Of a stretch of DNA of 22,285 nt, positions 16,490 to 22,285 are shown piece after piece (the first letter of the stretch is position 1; the number at the start of each line of letters is the position of its first letter). The stretch covers positions 1 through 22,285 of the forward strand of contig DASRMR010000018.1 in assembly GCA_035647815.1 (NCBI GenBank), written 5' to 3'. The position numbers were made by a program, and so were the translations under genes. The notes beneath the pieces are model-generated. The model searched no databases. It saw nothing but the letters and a program-made list of their open reading frames with translations, and was not told the origin of the DNA. Source of the stretch: JAAYRQ01 sp035647815 (GTDB lineage: Bacteria > Bacillota > Syntrophomonadia > Syntrophomonadales > Syntrophomonadaceae).

Positions 16490-16521
16490 AAAAAGGAGCT
16501 ATCCAATTTGGACAGCTCCTT
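16490..16521 (-). terminator. Intrinsic terminator after the CotF-like operon
   Basis: On the minus strand AAGGAGCTGTCC and GGATAGCTCCTT form a 12-bp stem (one G-U pair in RNA) with a 5-base loop, followed by TTTTT. It lies 25 bases past the stop at 16546. Confidence 0.85.
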
Positions 16522-16545
16522 AATAAAATTATAATTTACTTATTT

Positions 16546-16800
16546 TTACGAACTTACCTGACTTTTAACTTGTTGTATATCTTGGGGACTAGCTGGGGCA
16601 GCAGGCATATAATAACCTTTTTGTTCAGCCATTTGGTATAACTGATATTGGAATTGCTCATCACCATTCCTAATCTGTTGTAAGGTCTGTCTTAATTGTT
16701 GGTTGGAAGTTTCACTTATATAACTAGCATAACAAGTAAGACTACTATTAACCATAGAAAGAATATCATTGACCATTTCTTTATCTTGTAAAGGCTTCAC
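16546..16800 (-). CDS. Small spore coat protein, CotF-like
   Basis: 84 residues. The pattern MVNDILSMVNSSLTCYASYISETSNQQLRQTLQQIRNGDEQFQYQLYQMAEQKGYYMPAAPA resembles the second half of the CotF domain: a helical pair followed by a QKGYY-Pro segment that recurs in coat proteins of Clostridia. The role is structural, in the spore coat. The start is GTG at 16800, with AGGAG 8 bases upstream. It forms a two-gene unit with the gene at 16814-16996, 13 bases apart. Together the two look like a CotF domain split over two short genes, which is common in this class. Confidence 0.8.
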   Translation of the reverse strand: MKPLQDKEMVNDILSMVNSSLTCYASYISETSNQQLRQTLQQIRNGDEQFQYQLYQMAEQKGYYMPAAPASPQDIQQVKSQVSS

Positions 16801-16813
16801 ATATTCAACTCCT

Positions 16814-16996
16814 TTAAGCTAAAAATGAAATCAACTTTTGTCTAGTTTGTGACGCAGATTGTGCTGACTGTTGAAACATTTGTTTTACTTGTGGATCTGT
16901 ACATGATTCAGCAAAACAATTAAGTTTTTTTTCTGCAACATCGTGTGAACCAATTAAATGCCTCAGATTTTGTAACTCCATTTGGGAAATAGTCAA
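16814..16996 (-). CDS. Small spore coat-associated protein, CotF-like first half
   Basis: 60 residues. SQMELQNLRHLIGSHDVAEKKLNCFAESCTDPQVKQMFQQSAQSASQTRQKLISFL is a helical hairpin like the first half of the CotF/ferritin-like fold; its Leu-Arg-His-Leu-Ile-Gly segment is a common opening. The start is TTG at 16996, with AAAGGAG about 10 bases upstream; the only ATG (codon 6) has no site. It is first gene of the unit with the 84-residue coat gene and probably expressed late in the mother cell, by family knowledge. No sporulation-sigma promoter could be assigned with confidence. Confidence 0.75.
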   Translation of the reverse strand: MTISQMELQNLRHLIGSHDVAEKKLNCFAESCTDPQVKQMFQQSAQSASQTRQKLISFLA

Positions 16997-17197
16997 CTTA
17001 GTAACACTCCTTTCATAATTGAATTGTAATACGATATTAGATTGTGTTAATTAGAAAATAAGTATTCAAGTAATAGTTTCTTAAGATTGTCCAAATTTAC
17101 TATGTTTATTTAATCAAATACTAACGAATCCTATTAAAAGAATAAAAAAAGAAGAGGGGATAAACAAATCTTATACACAGCTATAAATATCTATTGT

Positions 17198-17226
17198 TTG
17201 AACAGCCTTGTGAAAGATAGTACTAT
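17198..17226 (+). promoter_or_regulatory. Sigma-A-type promoter of the helical-protein operon
   Basis: TTGAAC (17198-17203), a 17-base spacer and TACTAT (17221-17226) match a vegetative promoter well. It gives a leader of about 50 bases to the ATG at 17282. This suggests the gene is not limited to sporulation. Confidence 0.65.
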
Positions 17227-17281
17227 GTAGTTAATCAATTGATGGTGAAATAGAATACCAATTAAAAAGGAGGAGTTAATT

Positions 17282-17884
17282 ATGACTAAAAATATAGCTT
17301 TTAATATTGTTAATGATAATACAACTATCGATGAAAACAGACATTATTTTCCGGTAACAGCTAGTGAGGCTTACAATTTAGGTCTGAGTATGGAAAAAAT
17401 GTTGGGTGAAATCTATAATAGCTTAGAAAACAATTGTCAGGGCACTGATTTAAAAGAGCTATTGAAGAAACTAGTTAAACAGAACGAAAAAGATGTGGTA
17501 GAGATTTATGAAGGCTTTGAATATGCCTTGAACTCAGAAATCGGAGAATTTTATCGTGCGGGTGGAGTAGTTGATGAAACTATAGATCCTGAAATCGAGC
17601 AATCTAAACTTCTTATAATGCGCAATCTTGAAAACTTCTTCCGCAAAACTGAAAAGATTCAAGAAGAAATACAAGACTTAGAAAATAATAGTTTGGAAGC
17701 CTACTTTAATACAAAAAACAGTAATGAAGCGTACAAAGCAAGTGAAGATTTCAGGAACACTTCTATTGAGCTTTATGAACGGCTAGCTAAACTCTACCCA
17801 GAAGGATTAATCAGAGATGCATTTGAGCATATAACTCAAGTAATGGTTAATGGCGGCAAAAATCTAGCTAAACATATCAGCTAA
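17282..17884 (+). CDS. Hypothetical helical protein, possibly a ferritin-like fold without metal ligands
   Basis: 200 residues, not recognised as a named family. It is almost all alpha-helical and acidic, without a signal peptide or membrane helix. The part EAYNLGLSMEKMLGEIYNSL (29-48), followed by DLKELLKKLVKQNEKDVVEIY (56-76), follows the rhythm of rubrerythrin-like domains (EALxxALEMExxxxEFY, then LKELFxxLAxEExxHA). The ExxH ligand position reads N-E-K-D here, so a metal site seems lost. The second half (about 106-200) may repeat the helical pair. AAGGAGGAG precedes the ATG. It has its own promoter and is followed 32 bases later by a 39-codon gene; two CotF-like genes lie divergently upstream. 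A structural or coat-associated role is a guess. Confidence 0.75.
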   Translation: MTKNIAFNIVNDNTTIDENRHYFPVTASEAYNLGLSMEKMLGEIYNSLENNCQGTDLKELLKKLVKQNEKDVVEIYEGFEYALNSEIGEFYRAGGVVDETIDPEIEQSKLLIMRNLENFFRKTEKIQEEIQDLENNSLEAYFNTKNSNEAYKASEDFRNTSIELYERLAKLYPEGLIRDAFEHITQVMVNGGKNLAKHIS

Positions 17885-17916
17885 TATATAAAGAAACCCA
17901 ATAAGGGGGAATAAAC

Positions 17917-18036
17917 ATGAATGAAAGAGATAAAGATTTTACGAAAGCTATTGATGAAATTGTTGATGGAATAGAGCATGTCTTCAAAGGTAGAAATAGG
18001 AAAAAGAAAAAATCCAAAACTGGACATTATAGATAG
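17917..18036 (+). CDS. Microprotein of 39 residues with a basic tail
   Basis: ATG at 17917 follows AAGGGGGA by 7 bases, and the frame runs to TAG at 18034-18036. The product starts MNERDKDFTKAIDEIVDGIE, then HVFKGRNRKKKKSKTGHYR. The first half is an acidic amphipathic helix; the last third is strongly basic (seven Lys/Arg in ten residues), able to bind nucleic acid or an acidic surface. It sits 32 bases after the helical-protein gene and directly before a strong terminator, so it is the second gene of that operon. I know no family for it. The ideal ribosome binding site and position make it likely real. Confidence 0.65.
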   Translation: MNERDKDFTKAIDEIVDGIEHVFKGRNRKKKKSKTGHYR

Positions 18037-18048
18037 TGAAATAAATCA

Positions 18049-18084
18049 ACAAAAGGCTACTATTGATAGTAGCCTTTTGTTTTT
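18049..18084 (+). terminator. Strong intrinsic terminator of the helical-protein operon
   Basis: ACAAAAGGCTACTA (18049-18062) and TAGTAGCCTTTTGT (18067-18080) form a perfect 14-bp stem with loop TTGA, followed by TTTT. It sits just before the end of the convergent gene at 18091. Confidence 0.93.
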
Positions 18085-18090
18085 CTTCAT

Positions 18091-18522
18091 TTAATTTCTT
18101 CTAACTTTTCTTCTACTAGAATTAGTCGATTTTTTCTTTTTAACTGGTCGGGATAAATTAGTGGGGCTAGGGGAATTGCTTATTATATTTAATTCCTTTT
18201 GTACAAATCTATGTGCAGAAACCAGATTAGCATTAGCATCTTTACCCCATACTGATACTAAAGCATTTTCTTTATTACTTACACTAATCTGAACTTCATA
18301 TTGTAAAATATCATTTATTTCAAAGACATCAAAATCAGAAGACAGTGGGAAAATCGTAAAGGTACTATAAGCTATTTCCGCTTTTTGACCATTAAGTCTG
18401 TAAACCTTAACCTCTACAACTATTTCCAGACTTTCACTTAGATTCATCACTTTAACCCAGGTGCTAGTGGAAGGATTACTAGCTGCATTTTCTACCGGCC
18501 CGGTTGAATAAACTATTTTCAC
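18091..18522 (-). CDS. Hypothetical beta-rich protein with a basic C-terminal tail
   Basis: 143 residues from GTG 18522, which lies 8 bases after AAAGGTGG; a GTG at 18534 would overlap that site. The body (about 1-110) alternates polar and hydrophobic residues as a beta-sandwich does: STGPVENAASNPSTSTWVKV, then VEVKVYRLNG, YSTFTIFPLSSDFDVFEI, YEVQISVS and ALVSVWGKDAN. The last 30 residues are Ser/Pro-rich and then strongly basic (RPVKKKKSTNSSRRKVRRN). There is no signal peptide. Bodies of this type occur in proteins of spore-forming Firmicutes that I associate with the spore surface, and the neighbouring coat genes fit this, but I cannot name the function. It shares a basic tail with the convergent 39-residue microprotein. 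Confidence 0.7.
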   Translation of the reverse strand: MKIVYSTGPVENAASNPSTSTWVKVMNLSESLEIVVEVKVYRLNGQKAEIAYSTFTIFPLSSDFDVFEINDILQYEVQISVSNKENALVSVWGKDANANLVSAHRFVQKELNIISNSPSPTNLSRPVKKKKSTNSSRRKVRRN

Positions 18523-18620
18523 AAAATAGTCCACCTTTCTAGAATTCTATTTAATTTTATCTATTCTAATTACATTAAAAGTGTTACTAAAAATTCTTTG
18601 TGAAAGCCGATTCGCTGACA

Positions 18621-18660
18621 TGAAAAAAGAGCGGGATGCTTTTTCAGCACCACGCTCTTT
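18621..18660 (-). terminator. Intrinsic terminator after the acyl-CoA synthetase gene
   Basis: On the minus strand AAAGAGCGTGGTGCT and AGCATCCCGCTCTTT form a 15-bp stem with one mismatch and one G-U pair in RNA, loop GAAAA, followed by TTT. It lies about 20 bases past the stop at 18682. Confidence 0.85.
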
Positions 18661-18681
18661 TTGTACAACTAATTGTAAAAT

Positions 18682-20520
18682 TTAATTATTATACATCGCT
18701 TCTATCTCGGCTTTATATTTATCATTAACAAAAGCTCTTTTTACTTTTTGGGTAGGAGTCAGTTCACCAGTCTCTTGGGTAAATTCTTCGGTAAGCAAGG
18801 TGAACTTCTTTACTTTTTCGACTCGACCTAAGTCTCTAGTTTGATAATCAATTTTTTCTTCGTAGAGCTTGATGATATCAGGATGTTTAACTAATTCTTC
18901 GCGAGAAGAGAATTCTATACCATGTTCTTTAGCATAAGCTGCGAGGGGTTCGAAAGCAGGTACAATCAAAGCTGTTACAAAATTCCAGCCATCACCAATT
19001 GCAGCTACATGTTCGAAAAAGTGGTCATCTTTTAACATGATTTCTATTTGTTGGGGAGCAATATATTTTCCACCAGAAGTTTTAAATAAATCTTTAAGAC
19101 GATCTGTAATAATTAGGTATCCTTCGCTATCTATATGGCCAACATCACCAGTTTTCATATAACCATCTTCGGTAAATACTTCTGCTGTTAGCTCTGGGTC
19201 TTTATAATAACCTATCATCATATTAGGTCCTTTAGCTTGGATTTCACCTTCATCAGATATACGCACATCTACCAATGGTACTACTGGTCCACAAGTACCA
19301 AATTTATTGTGAGTTGGGTTGGCAACACTAATAACGAAACATTCAGTTAACCCGTAACCTTGTAATAACAGAATCCCAGCATTGAAGAAAAACTCTGCAA
19401 TCTCTCCTGAAAATGCTGCACCACCAGTATTATAAACTTTAGTGCGACCTCCAAAGATAGCCTGGATATTTTTTAAGACTAGTTCAGTAGCTTTTTCATG
19501 CTGTTCTTTTAATTCAGCTGGTACAGGTTTTCCTTGCCGCTCTAAATGACCTACTTGTCCACCAATATCTAAGGCCCAATTAAACACTTGTTGTTTTTCG
19601 GGAGGAGAAGTATTTATACCTTCTTTTACAGTTGCGTATATTTTTTCCCATAATCTAGGGACACTACACATGTAATGTGGTGCTGATTCAATTAAGAATT
19701 GATTTAATGCTTTAGTATCGTGACAATAATCTACCTGAGCATTTTCACAAAGCATAAAATAACTCCAAGCCCTTTCAAAGACATGAGATAAAGGTAAAAA
19801 GGCTAGATTAACATCAGATTCGATAATATCGATGTGATAACCAGTGCCAAATAACATAGCTAACCAGTTTTTGTGTGTTAACATAACTCCTTTAGGTGTG
19901 CCAGTAGTACCAGAAGTGTAAATCAAAGTGGATAAATCATCAGATTCAAGTTTGGCAATTCTGGCTTGTAATTCTTTATCATTATCAGATTTTCTACCAA
20001 TTTCAAGGAAATCTTCGAAATACATGATGTTATCACTTTTATCAATAGAAACACTTTTATTACTTACGATGATAGTTTCTAAATAAGGAGATTTTCCTAA
20101 TAGGCTTTTTGCTTTATCGTATTGTTCCTGGTCTGTTACAAATAGAATTCTAAGTTCGGCGTGATTAACAATATACTCTAGTTCTGCAGTAGAGTTAGTA
20201 GCATAAACTGGAACTGATGCTGCTCTAATAGTAAAGGAAGCATAGTCGGCTACTGCCCATTCTACTGAATTATGACAGAAGATACCTACCATATCACCTT
20301 CTTTTATTTCGAAGGAAATAAGTGCTTTAGCAGTAGAATCAATCATTTCTCCAAATTGGGCCCAAGTATAGCTAAGCCATTCACCTTCTGGTTTATGTCT
20401 TACTGCAATTTTGCTATCGCCGTATTTTTCTACTCTGGATCTAATCATTAGTGCTAAATGTTTTTCTCGGTCTAAAAACTCGGCAAATTCTTGTTCATGA
20501 ACTTGGTTTTTACTGGTCAT
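18682..20520 (-). CDS. Long-chain fatty acid--CoA ligase (AMP-forming acyl-CoA synthetase)
   Basis: 612 residues, matching the FadD15/FACL group of bacterial long-chain acyl-CoA synthetases. The enzyme makes acyl-AMP from ATP and fatty acid, then acyl-CoA. Motifs: the AMP loop YTSGTTGTPKG (201-211), FLPLSHVFER (241-250, typical of long-chain enzymes), GYGLTE (388-393), YMKTGDVG (454-461) with Asp473-Arg474 in the hinge, and LTPTQKVKR with the catalytic Lys592. It is cytoplasmic or membrane-peripheral. It lies 25 bases after a TetR regulator gene in the same unit, so fatty acyl-CoA-responsive control is likely. AGGAG is 12 bases from the ATG, slightly long. It would feed beta-oxidation, with the SDR dehydrogenase elsewhere in the window. 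Confidence 0.93.
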   Translation of the reverse strand: MTSKNQVHEQEFAEFLDREKHLALMIRSRVEKYGDSKIAVRHKPEGEWLSYTWAQFGEMIDSTAKALISFEIKEGDMVGIFCHNSVEWAVADYASFTIRAASVPVYATNSTAELEYIVNHAELRILFVTDQEQYDKAKSLLGKSPYLETIIVSNKSVSIDKSDNIMYFEDFLEIGRKSDNDKELQARIAKLESDDLSTLIYTSGTTGTPKGVMLTHKNWLAMLFGTGYHIDIIESDVNLAFLPLSHVFERAWSYFMLCENAQVDYCHDTKALNQFLIESAPHYMCSVPRLWEKIYATVKEGINTSPPEKQQVFNWALDIGGQVGHLERQGKPVPAELKEQHEKATELVLKNIQAIFGGRTKVYNTGGAAFSGEIAEFFFNAGILLLQGYGLTECFVISVANPTHNKFGTCGPVVPLVDVRISDEGEIQAKGPNMMIGYYKDPELTAEVFTEDGYMKTGDVGHIDSEGYLIITDRLKDLFKTSGGKYIAPQQIEIMLKDDHFFEHVAAIGDGWNFVTALIVPAFEPLAAYAKEHGIEFSSREELVKHPDIIKLYEEKIDYQTRDLGRVEKVKKFTLLTEEFTQETGELTPTQKVKRAFVNDKYKAEIEAMYNN

Positions 20521-20545
20521 AAATTAATACATCTCCTTTAATGTT

Positions 20546-21115
20546 TTATTTTAAGTTTTTCATGTAAGAAGTAAACATATCCTGAAAAAGCAGGACTTGT
20601 TCTTTAAAAGATACTGAGTCGGGGAAAACTAGACGATGATAAACTAAACCATTTAAAAAGATTGCTAACAGGAAACCATATTTACTGTCTAGACCAAGAC
20701 CTTCCGCGATTTTACTTCCGTAGTAATTGTCTGCTTCGGTAATAATTTCGAAATCCTTGTGGTCCTCATGAGATTGATATCTAAAATAATCTATAGTTAG
20801 AAGTACAATATCTTGAAAGTAGCTTTCCCTTTCTTCAACAAAATCACAAAAAACTTTAGTTCTTTCCTCGATAGTAGCATGTGCTGGAATTTTACTGGCA
20901 GCTTCTGAAGTATCTTTACGACTAGCTATATAAAAAAGTTCTTCTAGTAAAGAATCCTTATTGGGAAAATAGTGATATAAAGTCCCAGTAGTAGTCCCCA
21001 TTTCTGCAGCAACTTCACGCATGCTTACATTTAGATAGCCTTTATCAGCAAATAAATCGAAATACCTATTTAATAATTCTTCGCGAAACTCGTCATGATC
21101 TACAATTTTTGGCAT
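20546..21115 (-). CDS. TetR family transcriptional regulator (FadR/AcrR-like)
   Basis: 189 residues. The N-terminal DNA-binding domain is typical: FADKGYLNVSMREVAAEMG (22-40), then TTTGTLYHYFPNKDSLLEEL (41-60), with the recognition helix around TTTGTLYHYF. The C-terminal domain (about 65-189) is helical and is the ligand and dimer part. As first gene of an operon with a long-chain acyl-CoA synthetase, and with a near-perfect operator on the promoter 22 bases upstream, it very likely represses its own operon and releases on binding acyl-CoA or a fatty acid. The family logic is known; the ligand is inferred. A GGGGG stretch serves as ribosome binding site 4 bases before the ATG. Confidence 0.92.
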   Translation of the reverse strand: MPKIVDHDEFREELLNRYFDLFADKGYLNVSMREVAAEMGTTTGTLYHYFPNKDSLLEELFYIASRKDTSEAASKIPAHATIEERTKVFCDFVEERESYFQDIVLLTIDYFRYQSHEDHKDFEIITEADNYYGSKIAEGLGLDSKYGFLLAIFLNGLVYHRLVFPDSVSFKEQVLLFQDMFTSYMKNLK

Positions 21116-21136
21116 GCTTACCCCCGGAAGTAAATT

Positions 21137-21164
21137 TTTATATATAACGAGCGTTATATATAAA
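21137..21164 (-). promoter_or_regulatory. TetR operator overlapping the promoter of the tetR-acyl-CoA synthetase operon
   Basis: TTTATATATAACG (21137-21149) and CGTTATATATAAA (21152-21164) are perfect 13-bp arms with a 2-base centre. On the minus strand TTTACT (21169-21164), a 17-base spacer and TATATA (21146-21141) read as -35 and -10, so a bound repressor would cover the spacer and -10. The AACG/CGTT core is usual for TetR operators. Confidence 0.82.
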
Positions 21165-21236
21165 GTAAATAAAAAAGTAAAATTAGCTTATAGATATTAA
21201 AACCTATAATTTTACTACTGCATATATAAGTATTCA

Positions 21237-21380
21237 TTAAATGATGAAAAAAAGCAACATATAATATATTTTATCGCAAATGTTGCGCCGGGATGGTTCC
21301 TCATGCATTTCTTCTTTAACTAAATCTGCATATCTTTTAGCGATAGCATTTATTTCGTCCTTAACATCGATAGAAGCCAA
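21237..21380 (-). pseudogene. Remnant of a nucleotidyltransferase-domain protein (N-terminal fragment)
   Basis: From TTG 21380, with AAGGAG 8 bases upstream, a 47-codon frame reads MASIDVKDEINAIAKRYADL, then VKEEMHEEPSRRNIC and an unrelated hydrophobic end, before TAA at 21237. The first 25 residues look like the start of small MNT/MinD-type nucleotidyltransferases, where 'IAKRYADLVKEEMP' is followed by the VILFGSYAKG active site. That active site is missing, and the sequence after VKEEM does not resemble the family, so the gene appears cut by deletion. It could instead be a short expressed peptide. No HEPN partner gene is seen. Confidence 0.5.
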
Positions 21381-21576
21381 GTTCTCATCTCCTTAATAAT
21401 TTTTAAGTTATCTTCCGCATAAACTTTAGTACATCTTTTATAAAAACCTTATTTTTTCTCTAAAGACAGTACTATTACTACTAATATTACGAGTAATTGT
21501 AATACTATTTGAGTGGAAATGGTATCGACCATAAGCTGTAGTAAGGCAAAGGAAATTATGTGTTTTATGCATGAAT
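21381..21576. other. AT-rich intergenic DNA
   Basis: About 200 bases between the nucleotidyltransferase remnant and the SLH terminator. I see no ribosome-binding-site-supported frame or RNA gene. A small inverted repeat (TATTAC...GTAATA near 21483-21505) is the only structure noticed and may be chance. Confidence 0.45.
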
Positions 21577-21611
21577 AAGCATGCAATGAGGGTTATTCTT
21601 ATTGCATGCTT
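21577..21611 (-). terminator. Hairpin terminator after the SLH protein gene
   Basis: AAGCATGCAATGAG (21577-21590) and CTTATTGCATGCTT (21598-21611) form a 14-bp stem with one mismatch and a 7-base loop, 19 bases past the stop at 21631. The T-run after it on the minus strand is weak (TTATT). Confidence 0.65.
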
Positions 21612-21630
21612 AACTTTTCAATCGATATTG

Positions 21631-22285
21631 TTATTTGTTTAATGCTGTAACTATCAATGTAGCTACTTCAGCTCTGGTGGCATTATTAAGAGGTTTAAAA
21701 CTACCGTCTGGATAACCGCTAATGAGCTGGTGTCCTGTAGCAATATCTATAGCTTCTTTAGCCCAACTTGAAATTTGATCAGTATCGCTAAACTGTTTAC
21801 TATCAGCTATTTTTTCCACAGCACATATTTTTACTATCATAACTGCCATCTGTTCGCGAGTTATTAATTGTTCGGGAGCAAAAACAGTATCACTATAGCC
21901 CTGAACAATTCCATGAGCTGTTGCTGTTGCGATATAATCTTCGGCCCAGTGTTCAGTCGTATCAGAAAAAGGCTTTCCTTTAGCAGGTGATAATTTAAAA
22001 GCATTTACTAAAATAGTGGTGAATTCTGCCCTAGTAATATTCTGGTTTGGTCTAAAAGTACCATCTGGGTAACCAGTAATAGCTCCTAATTCTAATAATT
22101 TTCTTATACTAGCTTCAGCCCAATTTCCGTTAATGTCATTCCCGGCTATTTTCGGTTGCTCGGAAAGCTTGATAATAGCAAATGTACTAAATTTACTAGT
22201 ATTAAACTTTATGGCTATGGGAACCCCGTCTTTATCGTTAATTAATTCTCCCTTAATTAACTCTTTGTCTCCATCACTATGTAGA
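21631..22285 (-). CDS. S-layer homology (SLH) domain surface protein, C-terminal part (5' end outside window)
   Basis: The frame is open to the window edge, giving the last 217 residues. They contain three SLH domains at about fragment residues 47-92, 105-153 and 165-213. Each begins with a D-x-x-x-W-A segment (NWAEASI, HWAEDYI, SWAKEAI), has a G-Y-x-D-x-x-F-x-P turn and ends with an ITRAE-type motif (ITRAE, ITREQ, ATRAE). Three SLH copies anchor a protein to pyruvylated secondary wall polymers. The upstream part (KGELINDKDGVPIAIKF) may be a second domain, or part of one, that lies mostly outside. A shorter reading starting at the internal Met of codon 146 would be an artefact. The catalytic or structural function is not visible here. 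Confidence 0.9.
   Translation of the reverse strand, partial: LHSDGDKELIKGELINDKDGVPIAIKFNTSKFSTFAIIKLSEQPKIAGNDINGNWAEASIRKLLELGAITGYPDGTFRPNQNITRAEFTTILVNAFKLSPAKGKPFSDTTEHWAEDYIATATAHGIVQGYSDTVFAPEQLITREQMAVMIVKICAVEKIADSKQFSDTDQISSWAKEAIDIATGHQLISGYPDGSFKPLNNATRAEVATLIVTALNK

Noticed and set aside
21631..21849. A separate 72-residue SLH protein
   Set aside because: The frame continues upstream without a stop through two more SLH domains to the window edge, so the internal ATG is not the gene start.

Overview
The window looks like chromosomal DNA from an AT-rich, spore-forming, anaerobic Firmicute (Clostridia). A fatty-acid-metabolising, Syntrophomonas-like lineage is plausible but not proven. 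The clues are two small CotF-type spore coat genes, S-layer homology (SLH) and VanW/copper-amine-oxidase-N proteins typical of Clostridia, strong AGGAGG-type ribosome binding sites, frequent TTG/GTG starts, and several CoA and fatty-acid genes. I saw no tRNA, rRNA, CRISPR array, phage gene or transposase.

Layout. Bases 1-807 hold the 3' end of a family-18 glycosidase. Next come a butyrate/acetate-type CoA-transferase (+), a terminator shared with a convergent type-2 3-hydroxyacyl-CoA dehydrogenase (-), a membrane-anchored thioredoxin-like gene (+) behind a perfect 40-bp palindrome, an MFS transporter (-) and a CoA-disulfide-reductase/NADH-oxidase flavoprotein (-). A DegV fatty-acid-binding protein (+) abuts, tail to tail, a two-gene unit of a GT4 glycosyltransferase and a clan-A glycoside hydrolase (-). 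A repeat-rich spacer separates these from a secreted VanW protein (-). A DEAD-box helicase and a FetA/FetB-like ABC pair (+) form one operon, which converges on a membrane chemoreceptor (-).

Bases 16.5-18.5 kb form a spore/surface-like cluster: two CotF-like genes (-), a helical, perhaps ferritin-like protein and a 39-residue basic microprotein (+), and a beta-rich protein with a basic tail (-). Then a TetR repressor and a long-chain acyl-CoA synthetase form an operon (-), with a near-ideal operator lying on its own promoter. The window closes with a remnant of a nucleotidyltransferase gene and the C-terminal SLH triplet of a surface protein (-).

How the genes fit together. The acyl-CoA synthetase (activation), 3-hydroxyacyl-CoA dehydrogenase (beta-oxidation), CoA-transferase (exchange of short acyl groups), DegV (fatty-acid carrier) and CoADR-like enzyme (thiol/NADH redox) make a coherent fatty-acid/CoA theme, though they are scattered in separate transcription units. 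The second theme is envelope and spore surface: GH18, VanW, SLH and CotF.

I did not find a clear new defence or mobile system. The most distinctive items are the long palindrome before the thioredoxin gene, the TetR operator/promoter overlap, the unnamed spore-cluster proteins, the cytoplasmic GT4-glycosidase pair, and two degenerate intergenic repeats. Seven start codons were placed by their Shine-Dalgarno (SD) sequence; most are TTG or GTG.
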